A stretch of 64,000 nucleotides of DNA from Fimbriiglobus ruber (GCF_002197845.1 NZ_NIDE01000017.1:1286712-1350711); one strand, 5' to 3'; positions 36,297 to 45,278 are shown, counted from the stretch's first letter. Numbers and translations are program-made. Notes: a model not told the origin generated them from the sequence alone.

Positions 36297-37646
36297 ATGC
36301 TCGACGTTTCTTTGTCTCGTTCCTCCTCCCGCCGGTGTGATGGCGCCTCTCGCCGGGACTTCCTGCGCGTCGGCGGGCTGGGGGCGTTGTCACTGCCCGC
36401 GCTGCTGCAATTTGAAGCCGCAGCCCAGGCGCGGGCGAAAGACGGGACTTCGCTCGCCGCCCGCAAGGGGGCGCGGGCGAAGTCGGTGATCCTGGTTTAC
36501 CTCGGCGGCGGGTTGTCCCATCACGACAGCTTCGACATGAAGCCGGAAGCCCCGGACGAAATCCGCGGGAAGTACAAGCCGCTCCCGTCCGTGGTCCCGG
36601 GCCTACAAGTTTCCGAGAAGTTGCCACAGATGGCGAAGGTGATGGACAAGCTCACCCTCGTCCGGTCCGGCGCGCACAATAACGACCACCACGAGACGGC
36701 CACCAACTGGGTGCTGTCCGGCCGCTTCGGGACGCCGTTCGGCGACTACCCGGCGATCGGGGCCGTCGCGGCCCACGAGTTCGGCTTCGAGTCGACCCTG
36801 CCTCCCTATGTAGCCGTGCCGCGGAACCCGTCGTTCACCTGGGAACTCGGCAAAAGCGCGTTCCTCGGCGGCCGGTACGAGTCGTTCAAGGCGGGCGATC
36901 CGAACCAGAAGGACTACAAGGTTCAGGATCTCAGCGCGGCCGAGCCGATGTCGGCCCGCAAGGTCGAGCGGCGTGAGTCGCTGCTGAAAGCGGTCGACGG
37001 ACTCGCCGCCAAGGTTCACGGCAACGACCAGATCGCCACCTACGACGAGTTCCACCAGCGCGCGGCGGCCATGATCCTCTCCACGGAAGCGCGGAAGGCG
37101 TTCGCCGTAGACGAGGAAGACCCGAAACTCCGTGACCGCTACGGCCGTAACACCTTCGGCCAGTCCGCTCTCTTGGCCCGCCGGCTGGTCGAAGCGGGCG
37201 TCCGTTTCGTGACCGTCAACTACGGCGGCTGGGACCACCACGGCAAGATCTTCGAGGGGTTGGACAAGAAACTCCCCGAGTTCGACCAGGGCGTGTCCGC
37301 ACTGCTCACGGACATGCACGACCGCGGCGCGGACAAGGACACGCTGGTCGTCGTCATGGGCGAGTTCGGCCGCACCCCGAAAATCAACAAGGACGCCGGC
37401 CGCGACCACTGGGGGCAAGCCGCGTCGCTCCTCTTCTGGGGAGCAGGCGTCAAGCCGGGCTTCGTCCTCGGGAAGACCGACAAGCAAGGTGCGTACACCA
37501 CGCAACGGCCCGTCTCGCCGGCCGACGTGGCGTTCACGATCTACGACGCGCTCGGCATCGACCCCCGCCAAATGCTCCGCACGCCCGACGGCCGACCGAT
37601 CGAAATCCTCGACCAGGGCGAAGCTGTACGCGAGATATTCGTTTAA
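36297..37646 (+). CDS. DUF1501 protein with Tat signal
   Basis: A 449-aa protein related to sulfatases/alkaline phosphatases. The N-terminus has a twin-arginine signal SRRDFLRVGG (Arg19, Arg20), so it is exported folded. Core motifs are VYLGGGLSHHDSFDMKP, NDHHETATNWVLSG and the C-terminal GEFGRTPKINKDAGRDHWG, typical of DUF1501. The ATG at 36297 is internal to a longer open frame, and the preceding segment is antisense to the antitoxin-like gene. It lies 575 bases after the DUF1549/DUF1553 gene, the usual genomic partner. Confidence 0.93.
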   Translation: MLDVSLSRSSSRRCDGASRRDFLRVGGLGALSLPALLQFEAAAQARAKDGTSLAARKGARAKSVILVYLGGGLSHHDSFDMKPEAPDEIRGKYKPLPSVVPGLQVSEKLPQMAKVMDKLTLVRSGAHNNDHHETATNWVLSGRFGTPFGDYPAIGAVAAHEFGFESTLPPYVAVPRNPSFTWELGKSAFLGGRYESFKAGDPNQKDYKVQDLSAAEPMSARKVERRESLLKAVDGLAAKVHGNDQIATYDEFHQRAAAMILSTEARKAFAVDEEDPKLRDRYGRNTFGQSALLARRLVEAGVRFVTVNYGGWDHHGKIFEGLDKKLPEFDQGVSALLTDMHDRGADKDTLVVVMGEFGRTPKINKDAGRDHWGQAASLLFWGAGVKPGFVLGKTDKQGAYTTQRPVSPADVAFTIYDALGIDPRQMLRTPDGRPIEILDQGEAVREIFV

Positions 37647-37648
37647 AT

Positions 37649-37760
37649 TTTCGCCGCAGATACACGCGGATAAACGCGGATCAGAAAAGAGATTTGAAAA
37701 CAGGATTCTTGTTTGATCTCTTTTCTGATCCGCGTTTATCCGCGTGTATCTGCGGCGAAA
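37649..37760. repeat. Long perfect inverted repeat (45-bp arms)
   Basis: Arms at 37649-37693 and 37716-37760 are perfect, with a 22-nt loop. It belongs to the same family as the repeat at 4771-4880 (TTTCGCCGCAGAT..., GCGGATCAGAAAAGA). It begins three bases after the DUF1501 stop and ends 18 bases before the next co-directional gene, so it may attenuate read-through. Confidence 0.9.
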
Positions 37761-37778
37761 TAGATCGAGATTTCTTCC

Positions 37779-38591
37779 ATGTACCGCGCTCTGCTCATGA
37801 GTCTCGTTGTCGCGTTGCCACTTCTCGCGGTTGACCCGCCCAAGAAGGCCGATCCCAAGGACTCGCCGCGCGTCCTTTACCCGATCCCGCTCGCGGCGGC
37901 CCCGGGGCAGAAGACCAAGATCATACTTCGCGGGTTCAAACTCGACACCGTGACTGAGGTCAAGGCGGGCGACGACAAGGTAAAGGTCAAACTCGTCGGC
38001 AAGCCGAAGCCGGCTGGTGGGCCGACGAACTTCCCCGCGGAACGGATCGGCGACAGCGAGTGTGAAATCGAACTCGACGTGCCGAAGGACTTCCCGGCCG
38101 GGCACCTCGAATTGACCGCGGTCAGCTCGGGCGGATCGTCTCCGTACGGGTTCGTGACCGACGCCTTAACCGCGGCTAGCCGGGGCAGGTCGTCCGCACC
38201 GTACAAGTTCGTGATCGACGCCGGCCCGCGCACGGTCGAGAAGGAGCCGAACGACTCGTTCGCGAAGGCCCAGGAAATCACCGTCCCCACGACCGTGGAT
38301 GCCGCGATCGGGCAAGTGCGGGACGTGGACGTGTTCCGGTTCGTGGGCAAAGCCGGCGATAAGGTTCGGTTTGAAGTGCAAGCGAGCCGGCTGGGTTCTC
38401 CGGTCGACGCCCTCATCACGCTGTACGACGCCGACCGCCGGATCATCGACGCCTGCGACGACGTGGACGGCGACCCGGACCCAATCCTGACCGTCACCCT
38501 CCCGAAAAACGGCGTGTACTACCTGAGCGTGATCGAGGCCCACGATTTCGGCGGCGGTCAATTCCCTTATCGATTGCACGTCACCAAGTAG
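37779..38591 (+). CDS. Secreted protein with PPC (pre-peptidase C-terminal) domain
   Basis: A 270-aa exported protein. The signal peptide MYRALLMSLVVALPLLAVDP has no lipobox. A first beta domain (PGQKTKIILRGFKL, ELDVPKDFPAGHLELTAV) is followed by a PPC-type domain at about 155-268, with EKEPNDSFAKAQEI, DVDVFRFVGKAGDKVRFEVQA and the C-terminal YYLSVIEAHDFGG. The EPNDS...DVD.F.F pattern is diagnostic. PPC domains are export or stability modules of secreted enzymes. Here no enzyme domain is attached. It overlaps the convergent Rieske gene by 11 bases. Confidence 0.85.
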   Translation: MYRALLMSLVVALPLLAVDPPKKADPKDSPRVLYPIPLAAAPGQKTKIILRGFKLDTVTEVKAGDDKVKVKLVGKPKPAGGPTNFPAERIGDSECEIELDVPKDFPAGHLELTAVSSGGSSPYGFVTDALTAASRGRSSAPYKFVIDAGPRTVEKEPNDSFAKAQEITVPTTVDAAIGQVRDVDVFRFVGKAGDKVRFEVQASRLGSPVDALITLYDADRRIIDACDDVDGDPDPILTVTLPKNGVYYLSVIEAHDFGGGQFPYRLHVTK

Positions 38592-39690
38592 TCCGCTCTT
38601 CGCGCAACGCCCGCGCGAGCATCTGGTGGAAGTGATACCCGCCGTTCTCGCGTTTGACGCTGAACCGGCCGGTAGTGTAGGCCCGGCTCGCGAGCCCACG
38701 CTGCACGTCTTCGCAAATGGCCATGTCTTCCTTCTGCACCTGATCCGCGACCGCGATGCTGTTCTGGATGAAATCGGCTGGCGTACTCGGGGCGAAATAG
38801 TAATCGAACACGACGCGGCAGCGGTCGGGCGCGAGCGGCACGACGAGGTTCGTGTCCATCACTCCCGCGTACAAGTTAACCATCAGGTTCGGGTACACCC
38901 ACCAGTACGCGGCGCGATCACCCGTGCGGGTCTGCCCCTCTGCCCCGGTGGCCGGCGTAATCGGAGCGGTTTGCAGGCTGGTCCGGGCGTAGGTAGTCGT
39001 CGTGTACTCCTGATAATTCAGCACGTTCGCCAGGCCGGGGTGGACGGTGTTTACGTGGTAGCCGCCGTCCAGGTAGTTGTCGACGTAGGTCTTCCAGTTG
39101 CATGCGACCTCGTACTCGACCCGCGTGGCGAACGGCAGATTGCCGAATGATCCGTTCGAGGCCGCCCACTCGGGTAACGATGCGAGAAACGCTTCCAACG
39201 GCTCCCGCGGCGGATCGAGGTGGACCCACACGTATGGCCCCCATTCGGCCACAGCCCCGACCGGGATGAGTCCATTGTCTTCCTTGCGGAAGTCGCAAAC
39301 GCCGTCGAACTCCGGCGTCCCGCGGAGCCGACCCGTCAGGTCGTAGGTCCACCCGTGGTATCGGCAGCGGAGTTTGCTCACAGTCCCACACGGGGCGGTT
39401 ACGAGGGACGTGGCCCGGTGCCGGCAGACGTTGAAGAAGCCGCGGAGAACGCCATCGTCCCCGCGCACGACCAACACCGGTTCGCCGGCGACCTCCGCCG
39501 TGACATACGCCCCCGGCTCTCGCAGCTGATCCGCCCGACCCGCGACCTGCCACGACCGCGAGAAGACCGTTTCCCGTTCCGCGGCGAACATGCGCGGGTC
39601 GGTGTACCACGACGCCGGGATCGTGCTGGCGCGGTCCAGCGGAAGCGTGGGGTCGAAGGCGGTCAACAAATCGCGGATGTCGGCTGGCAT
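38581..39690 (-). CDS. Rieske-type ring-hydroxylating/choline-monooxygenase-like oxygenase
   Basis: A 369-aa terminal oxygenase alpha subunit. The Rieske cluster is CRH (Cys89, His91) and CRYH (Cys109, His112). The mononuclear iron site is in NYLDGGYHVNTVHPG (His212, His217) with a late acidic ligand near Glu321/Asp322 (KEDMAIC). The layout is closest to the choline/carnitine/glycine-betaine monooxygenase branch, which attacks quaternary ammonium compounds, but aromatic substrates remain possible. Its ATG overlaps the TAA of the ceramidase-like gene (TAATG, 39688-39692). A reductase partner is not visible. Confidence 0.9.
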   Translation of the reverse strand: MPADIRDLLTAFDPTLPLDRASTIPASWYTDPRMFAAERETVFSRSWQVAGRADQLREPGAYVTAEVAGEPVLVVRGDDGVLRGFFNVCRHRATSLVTAPCGTVSKLRCRYHGWTYDLTGRLRGTPEFDGVCDFRKEDNGLIPVGAVAEWGPYVWVHLDPPREPLEAFLASLPEWAASNGSFGNLPFATRVEYEVACNWKTYVDNYLDGGYHVNTVHPGLANVLNYQEYTTTTYARTSLQTAPITPATGAEGQTRTGDRAAYWWVYPNLMVNLYAGVMDTNLVVPLAPDRCRVVFDYYFAPSTPADFIQNSIAVADQVQKEDMAICEDVQRGLASRAYTTGRFSVKRENGGYHFHQMLARALREERTTW

Positions 39691-40481
39691 TACGGCTTTC
39701 CCGGTGGGGGAATGGACGGATTGAGCGGCATTCCTTCGATCCGGTAAAAGTATTCGGTCAGGGCGTAGGTCGTGATCGCGCCGAACGTGTGCCAGAGCCA
39801 GTGAGTGCCCATTGGCAACGTGTCGAATTCGGTGCCGTCGATGAGCCGGCAGAACCACGCGATCGCGAAACTCGCCAGCGCCCCGGCGACCCAGCTGCCG
39901 TACCGGAAACGGGTCCGAACGAGGACCGCACTCAAGGGCACGAGGATCAGGATCGCCTGGGATGCGTAGGACAAGTTGACCCGCCAGTTCGGGTTCGGGA
40001 ACGGAATCGCCCGGAAGACCACCCCATTCATCAGCACGAGTGCCCCCAGCAGTCCGACCGTCACCAGGGCGACCGGCCGCCACCCGCTCGCCCGGACGAG
40101 TCGCAGGGCGAGGTAGACGGCGGCGGCCAACCCCAGTAGCAGTATCGGGATCAGGTCCAGCAGGAAGTACACGGTGCGGGTCCGGAGGGCGTGGTACAGC
40201 GTACCGCCGATGCCGCCCGCGAGGAGGATCGGCAGGCAACAGGTGATGAACGGGTATTGCCGGTACCGCCCGCGAATCCGCCACGCCCAAAAAGCGACGA
40301 TCAGGATGAAGAAGCTGGCCGTCACGGCGTTATACGGCTCGGCGACCGACACCGTCTGCGGGTCGGCCGGTGTTTCCTTGTAGCGCGGCCCCCGATCCGG
40401 GAGACGTTCTTCCCGGGGGGCCAACGTCTGCGGCGGAGGGGCGGTCGTCGGTTCGCCGGGAGGGGTCGATTCTTCTGGCAT
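39690..40481 (-). CDS. Ceramidase-like CREST-family membrane hydrolase
   Basis: A 263-aa integral membrane protein with seven hydrophobic segments and a Pro-rich cytoplasmic N-terminus. It shows the alkaline ceramidase/CREST pattern: AEPYNAVTAS (Glu48, Asn51), GGTLYHALRTR (His97), LLDLIPI (Asp109) and THWLWHTFG (His227, His231). In known members the three His and the Asp bind the catalytic zinc, so amide hydrolysis of a lipid is predicted. The family Ser before His97 is not clearly present. I prefer the ATG at 40481; GTG at 40505 would add eight residues. Coupled to the downstream Rieske gene. Confidence 0.82.
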   Translation of the reverse strand: MPEESTPPGEPTTAPPPQTLAPREERLPDRGPRYKETPADPQTVSVAEPYNAVTASFFILIVAFWAWRIRGRYRQYPFITCCLPILLAGGIGGTLYHALRTRTVYFLLDLIPILLLGLAAAVYLALRLVRASGWRPVALVTVGLLGALVLMNGVVFRAIPFPNPNWRVNLSYASQAILILVPLSAVLVRTRFRYGSWVAGALASFAIAWFCRLIDGTEFDTLPMGTHWLWHTFGAITTYALTEYFYRIEGMPLNPSIPPPGKP

Positions 40482-40880
40482 CGGGGCTCTTCGTTCGGGG
40501 TTCACAACGGCCGATCTTGCCGTATTTTAGGGCGCGGGGCGGGTCGCATTTTCGGGCCGGTTTGGCGCCGCAAAAATTTCTTTTTGGGGCGCTTGACACC
40601 CCCGAAAAAGCTCACTAAGAAGCGCCTACCTTAAACCACCCGTCTCCGAACGGGGGCCACTTTCGGGTCGGCCCCGGGCGACTCGCGCGGGTGGCGTTGA
40701 ATCGACAGAATCACGGATTCCGCGTTGCCCCACGGCCCGCGAAGGAATACACGATTCGCACACGACGTCCGGCCCGGCCGAGTCCACCGGTCCGCGACGT
40801 TGGAACTGGAGTTTTTGCCGGCGGGAACCGATAGCTTTGGGGAAAAAACCGCCGGCGTCCCCGTACCCTGAGGAACCGAG

Positions 40881-41204
40881 ATGACCGCTCGACGCCTGTT
40901 TGCCCTCGCGGCCCCCTTGGTGGCCGACGACCGCCTTCCGTGGGACGAGCAACTCCCCCCGGAACCCGTCCTGGCCGCCGCCGAGGACGAAGACCTCGAA
41001 GAAGACGACGACGACGATGACGACGACGACGATGACGACGACCTCGAAGACGATTTCGAGGACGACGACTTGGACGACGACCTTGAGGACGATGAACTCG
41101 ACGACCTCGACGACGACCTCGACGACGACGAATTCGACGACCTCGACGACGACGAGGATGATGACGACGAAGAGGAAGAGGAAGAAGCCGAGGACGAAGC
41201 CTAA
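40881..41204 (+). CDS. Hyperacidic low-complexity protein
   Basis: A 107-aa protein. Residues 1-34 are ordinary (MTARRLFALAAPLVADDRLP...); from about 35 on it is almost only Asp and Glu with regular Leu or Phe (LEDDFEDDDLDDDLEDDELDD), including a run of 13 Asp. It has no signal peptide or domain. Other frames of the same DNA are Thr- or Ser-rich, so the Asp frame is the one with a GAGG site and an ATG. It could be a charge mimic, metal or histone-like protein decoy; no function is known. A perfect 58-bp palindrome follows. Confidence 0.6.
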   Translation: MTARRLFALAAPLVADDRLPWDEQLPPEPVLAAAEDEDLEEDDDDDDDDDDDDDLEDDFEDDDLDDDLEDDELDDLDDDLDDDEFDDLDDDEDDDDEEEEEEAEDEA

Positions 41205-41227
41205 GAACTGAGCGGCGTGAGTTCAAC

Positions 41228-41285
41228 GTCGTGCGGAAAAAGAAACGGGGCGCCGGCCGGCGCCCCGTTTCTTTTTCCGCACGAC
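41228..41285. terminator. 58-bp perfect palindrome, probable terminator
   Basis: Positions 41228-41256 and 41257-41285 are exact reverse complements with no spacer; the centre is GGCGCCGGCCGGCGCC. The arms contain GGAAAAAGAAACGGGG, so both strands end the stem with a T-rich run. It begins 24 bases after the hyperacidic gene stop and should terminate transcription in both directions. Confidence 0.85.
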
Positions 41286-41429
41286 CGTTAGATTCCCCAC
41301 GGGGATCAAATTCCGTTCACTTTCTGCCCGCCGACCGAATTGCTCGGGCCGGAAGGCCATGTATAATCTGGTAAGAGAGCCGACGATACGATGTTTGCCG
41401 GCACCCGCTCCTTCCTTCTGGGGATTGCG

Positions 41430-41864
41430 ATGCCGAATCCCAGTAAGCGCCCGAACCCCTCTCCCGACCCCTCCCACGGCTCGCCCGTTCTGGCCCGCCT
41501 GGCAGAGCGCCCGCAAGTCGATTTTGAATTGGATTTTTACGAAGCCCTGCTCCTGCGGATCGCAGACTTCGCCGACGTTCTGAGAGCCCAGGCCAGTAAC
41601 TTGACGGCCAAGGGGTTGCTCAAGGAAGGGCTCAAAGTCGACCAGAAACTCGTCCAACTCCGCCCCGAGGATCCGACCGCGCATTACAATCTCGCCTGCC
41701 GGTACGCGCTGCTCAAACAACCCGACCTCGCGCTCAACACGCTCCGCCGGGCGGTGGAACTCGGGTACCGCGATTTCCGGTTCATGATCCAGGACCAGGA
41801 TCTCGATTCGGTCCGCAAAGACCCGCGGTTCCGCGCGATCCTGCGCGAGTACGGCAGCCGGTGA
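41430..41864 (+). CDS. TPR-repeat protein
   Basis: A 144-aa cytoplasmic protein. After a Pro-rich N-terminus (MPNPSKRPNPSPDPSHGSP) comes a helical part with one or two TPR-like repeats (KLVQLRPEDPTAHYNLACRYALLKQPDLALNTL), then a C-terminal DLDSVRKDPRFRAILREYG typical of planctomycete TPR proteins. The ATG at 41430 follows GGGGATT; an ATG at 41391 is possible. It precedes the ABC ATPase gene by 28 bases, same strand. It may be a partner, but such TPR proteins are widespread. Confidence 0.75.
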   Translation: MPNPSKRPNPSPDPSHGSPVLARLAERPQVDFELDFYEALLLRIADFADVLRAQASNLTAKGLLKEGLKVDQKLVQLRPEDPTAHYNLACRYALLKQPDLALNTLRRAVELGYRDFRFMIQDQDLDSVRKDPRFRAILREYGSR

Positions 41865-41892
41865 TCGCCAACGTGTCCCGAACGGAGTCCCC

Positions 41893-42573
41893 ATGTCGGA
41901 CCCAATGATTGTGGCGTCCGACGTGGGGAAGGCGTACGGCACCGGACCGGGCGCCGTCGTCGCGCTGGCCGGCGTGACCCTGTCCGTCGCCCCGGGCGAG
42001 CGGGTCGCGATCCTCGGCAAGTCCGGCTCCGGCAAGTCGACGCTGATGAACCTGCTCGGCGGTCTCGACTCGCCGACGACCGGCTCCTTGGCCGTCGCCG
42101 GGCGAAATTTGGCGGGACTTTCCCGACGTCAGCTGGCCGACTACCGGCTCACCCAGGTCGGGTTCATCTTCCAATCGTTTCACCTGATCCCGTCCAAATC
42201 CAGCCTCGAAAACGTCGAACTCCCGCTCGTCCTGGCCGGGAAGCCCGCTCGCGACCGGCGGACTTCCGCCCGCGAGTTGCTCGCCCGGGTCGGCATGGAC
42301 CACCGGGCCGACCACTACCCGACCCAGCTCTCCGGGGGCGAGCGCCAGCGGGTTGCGGTGGCCCGTGCTTTGGTCAACCACCCCGCGATTCTGCTCGCCG
42401 ACGAACCGACCGGGAACCTCGATTCCGCGACCGCGGACGCCGTGATGGAGTTGCTCTCCGCCCGCGTCCGCGAAACCGGCGTCACCCTGGTCCTCGTCAC
42501 CCACGACGAAGACCTGGCGGCCCGGACCGTCGACCGCGTGGTCCGCATGCGGGACGGCCGGGTCGTGGAGTGA
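41893..42573 (+). CDS. ABC transporter ATP-binding protein (LolD/MacB type)
   Basis: A 226-aa nucleotide-binding subunit: Walker A GKSGSGKST, Q-loop FIFQSFHLIP, signature LSGGERQRVAVA, Walker B ILLADEPTGN and His-switch VLVTHDED. The subfamily is that of LolD, FtsE and MacB, which power export or lipoprotein release through FtsX-type permeases. No permease gene is adjacent; the neighbours are a TPR protein and a convergent HEAT membrane protein. The partner must be encoded elsewhere. Confidence 0.9.
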   Translation: MSDPMIVASDVGKAYGTGPGAVVALAGVTLSVAPGERVAILGKSGSGKSTLMNLLGGLDSPTTGSLAVAGRNLAGLSRRQLADYRLTQVGFIFQSFHLIPSKSSLENVELPLVLAGKPARDRRTSARELLARVGMDHRADHYPTQLSGGERQRVAVARALVNHPAILLADEPTGNLDSATADAVMELLSARVRETGVTLVLVTHDEDLAARTVDRVVRMRDGRVVE

Positions 42574-42593
42574 CGCCGGGGTTGTTAGTTGAA

Positions 42594-44669
42594 TTACCGT
42601 TTTTCCCGGTTCTGAATCTCTTCGATTGCCCTCTTGGCCCGGTCCCGTACGTCGCGGTCGGGATCCTGCAAATACGGCTGCAGCACCGCGATTGTTTCCT
42701 GCGTGCCCCAGTGGCTCAACGCGTCGAAGGCGTTCTGGCGAACGTCGCGATTCGGGTTATTCAGGAACGGCTCGACGAGTCGCAACACGTCCGCCCGGCG
42801 CGGGTGTTTGCGCTCGGTGTCTCGGGCCAACAGTTCGACACCTTTTTCCCGGGCTTCCGGCTCGGGTTTGGTTATCAATTCCAGCCCGACGTCGTACCCG
42901 CGCATGTTACGCTCCTGGTAAATCGCCTCGCGCTTCCCGTTCGGTGCGGGTACCACCCGGTACGCGAGTCGGGGCACCCTCTCGCGGATCATGTCGGGTC
43001 CGAGTTCGGCTTTTATCTCGTCCTGGTAAATCTCGCGGATCACGTCCAAGGCCCGATCCTGAATGGTGCGGTCCCGGTCGGTCAGGAACGGCTCCAGCGT
43101 GCGGACCGCGTCGGCCGGATCATTCCATCGTCCGACGACCTCGACCGCCCGGACGCGGATCTCGCGGTTCGGGGATTTGAGGAGTTCTTCCGCCCGGCGG
43201 AGGACGGCCGCCCGTTGCGGGGACTGCCGAACGGGGGTGCCCCGGCGGCTCTGCCCGATCAATTCGTCCAACCCCTTGATCTGGTTCTCCGGCTCGGGCC
43301 GCCCGGCCAGCGCCAGGCCGTTGTCGACGGCCCACGAGTTGGCGACAGCGGCCTGCCGCTCCCGCACCTCGGGCGATTGGAGAAACGGCACCGCGCCGTA
43401 CCCGATCAGACTGAAGCCGATCAGCAGCACGCCGGTCACCGGATAAAGTCCCGGCCACCGGTTGAAAAAGAGCAGGCGGCCGGGGGACATCGGGTCGGCC
43501 TTGAGCCAGCCGTACCGGCCGATGAGGAGCATGAACGCACCGTACATCAGGGCGACGGACGCCAGGAAGCAGAACCCCAGGGCCCCGAACGCCAGCGTGA
43601 CGGACAGGGAGAACAGACCGCGGGCGGCCGCCGCGATCACGTTGACGACCAGGATGACGAGTACCGAGATCGGGTGAATTGGTCCGGTCGACGGGGGGAC
43701 CGGCGGGTACTTGTCCCGCCACCGGTCCAGATCCCAGGCGTCGTCCGGGTCTCCGAACGTGCCGACCGCCCGGGGCGAGTCCGATAGCCTCTGGCGCTGC
43801 TCGTTCCGGATCGCCTTCCCGACGCCCGTGCCGACCACCCCGCCGACCCCGCCGAGCAGGGCGGCCCGTGTTAACGAGCCGTCGTCCTCGTGCAGCAGCG
43901 CCGACGGGTTCGGGCCGGACCGTGCGACCCGTTGTAGACCGGCCCCCATCGGCGAGCCGAGGGCCGCCAGCGCGTCCCAGAGGCGTTCGAGCGGCTTGCT
44001 CGCCCGAGTTTCAAAGCCCATCAACCGAACGGGGACGCGGACGACCTCGGCCGCGCGGGCCGCGACCAGCAGGTACAACGCGGCCGACTTGAACTCGATG
44101 CCCGGCCCGCGAATCTCGAGGAGGGGTTCGCCGTCCCGCGAAACGAACCGAATGCTCAGAACCTCGTCCAGGGTCATCCGGCCGGAGTTACCGTCCGGAG
44201 TGCTCTCGATGAAATACATCCCCCCGACCTGGATCTCCTCGACGTCGTCGAGGGCGACCCGCTTCTTGATCAGTCCGTACCAGCTCGTCTTCACGATCTG
44301 CCCACGCTCGTCGTCGAAGACGTACCGGGAGCGGAAGTGGCGGCCGAGGTAAAGGGTCGGGAGGAGGATCATGACCGTCGCCGGGATGCCTGCGACCACC
44401 CGACCGAGTTGACCGCCGGCCGCAGTCACTACGCCGGCCCCAATGATCCCGACGACGAACACGATTCCGACAATCATCCATGCCAGGATGGCCAGGTTCC
44501 AGGTCGTACTGGTCCCGAATTCCAACCGGTCCCGGTCGTCAACGAGCACGGCGTTGAAGCCGTCCCCGTCGCCGACCTCCGTTGGGACTTTGCCGAGTTG
44601 TCGCGGTGAGATGATCGCAGTATAGGCCCGGGGTTCGTTCTCCCGGCGCGAGCGTTTTGGGCGAGCCAT
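42594..44669 (-). CDS. Membrane protein with C-terminal HEAT repeats
   Basis: A 691-aa protein. Two membrane helices near residues 57-105 (WNLAILAWMIVGIVFVVGII...) precede a soluble segment resembling a PH-like fold (RHFRSRYVFDDERGQIVKTSW, LEIRGPGIEF). Three to four more helices follow around 340-440 (ISVLVILVVNVIAAAARGLF, PVTGVLLIGFSLIGYG). The last 250 residues are HEAT repeats (SPNREIRVRAVEVVGRWND, NPNRDVRQNAFDALSHWGT, DPDRDVRDRAKRAIEEI). It is a likely envelope scaffold; no enzymatic motif is visible. It is single and convergent with the ABC gene. Confidence 0.82.
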   Translation of the reverse strand: MARPKRSRRENEPRAYTAIISPRQLGKVPTEVGDGDGFNAVLVDDRDRLEFGTSTTWNLAILAWMIVGIVFVVGIIGAGVVTAAGGQLGRVVAGIPATVMILLPTLYLGRHFRSRYVFDDERGQIVKTSWYGLIKKRVALDDVEEIQVGGMYFIESTPDGNSGRMTLDEVLSIRFVSRDGEPLLEIRGPGIEFKSAALYLLVAARAAEVVRVPVRLMGFETRASKPLERLWDALAALGSPMGAGLQRVARSGPNPSALLHEDDGSLTRAALLGGVGGVVGTGVGKAIRNEQRQRLSDSPRAVGTFGDPDDAWDLDRWRDKYPPVPPSTGPIHPISVLVILVVNVIAAAARGLFSLSVTLAFGALGFCFLASVALMYGAFMLLIGRYGWLKADPMSPGRLLFFNRWPGLYPVTGVLLIGFSLIGYGAVPFLQSPEVRERQAAVANSWAVDNGLALAGRPEPENQIKGLDELIGQSRRGTPVRQSPQRAAVLRRAEELLKSPNREIRVRAVEVVGRWNDPADAVRTLEPFLTDRDRTIQDRALDVIREIYQDEIKAELGPDMIRERVPRLAYRVVPAPNGKREAIYQERNMRGYDVGLELITKPEPEAREKGVELLARDTERKHPRRADVLRLVEPFLNNPNRDVRQNAFDALSHWGTQETIAVLQPYLQDPDRDVRDRAKRAIEEIQNREKR

Positions 44670-44868
44670 CAGATACCTTGGGAGAGGTTGATAGTACGGG
44701 AAAGTAATTTAGGTGATTTGAAGGTCTTTTGCCAGTTGTTTTTACCCGAGCAGTCGACGACACAGGTTTTGATCCGAAAGACGTGGCCGAGTCGGTTCCG
44801 GTTCGGCTAGAAATCTCGTACCACCACCGCGTGTGGTCACGCGCTCACTCCTACCGAGAAGCAACACC

Positions 44869-45225
44869 ATGTCGAAACCCATTGACTGGCTTTATTTCCG
44901 GAAGTCGTGTACGACTTGCAAGAAAGCCAAAGGGTTCCTTGAGCAAGAAGGTGCGGCGGACGCGAAGGAAACCGTCGACGCGAACAAAACCAAGATCGGT
45001 CCCGCGGCAGCTTTGGCCCTGCTCGCCGGCGTCACCAAGGTCGTCGCGGCGAAAGGGAAAAAAGTCGAGGTGTTCGATCTGAAGGGCGGCATCCCCGACG
45101 AGGCAGCGCTCCTCGCCCGCATCATCGGCCCCACGGGCAACCTCCGCGCGCCGACCGCCCGGGTGGGGAAGACGATGGTCGTCGGATTTAACGAGGAAGC
45201 CTACCAGCAAGAAGGGCTGGTGTGA
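44869..45225 (+). CDS. ArsC-like/thioredoxin-fold protein
   Basis: A 118-aa protein with thioredoxin-fold opening IDWLYFRKSCTTCKKAKGFLE; the CTTC motif (Cys14, Cys17) marks the redox site. The C-terminal block RAPTARVGKTMVVGFNEEAY supplies the expected cis-Pro-like segment. It resembles ArsC/Spx-like or glutaredoxin-like small proteins, but canonical arsenate reductases have CX5R, not seen here. The ATG at 44869 yields the proper length; a longer frame from 44833 adds 12 residues. A thiol-disulfide exchange role is the safe reading. Confidence 0.78.
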   Translation: MSKPIDWLYFRKSCTTCKKAKGFLEQEGAADAKETVDANKTKIGPAAALALLAGVTKVVAAKGKKVEVFDLKGGIPDEAALLARIIGPTGNLRAPTARVGKTMVVGFNEEAYQQEGLV

Positions 45226-45278
45226 CCCGTGCGAGCCGTTCACCGGCGGGTACTCGCACGGGTCTGCCGCTCAAGTTG

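Noticed and set aside
40977-41211. Thr-rich alternative frame of the hyperacidic gene
   Set aside because: Only a frame-shifted reading of the GAC repeats; the Asp frame has the ATG and ribosome-binding site.
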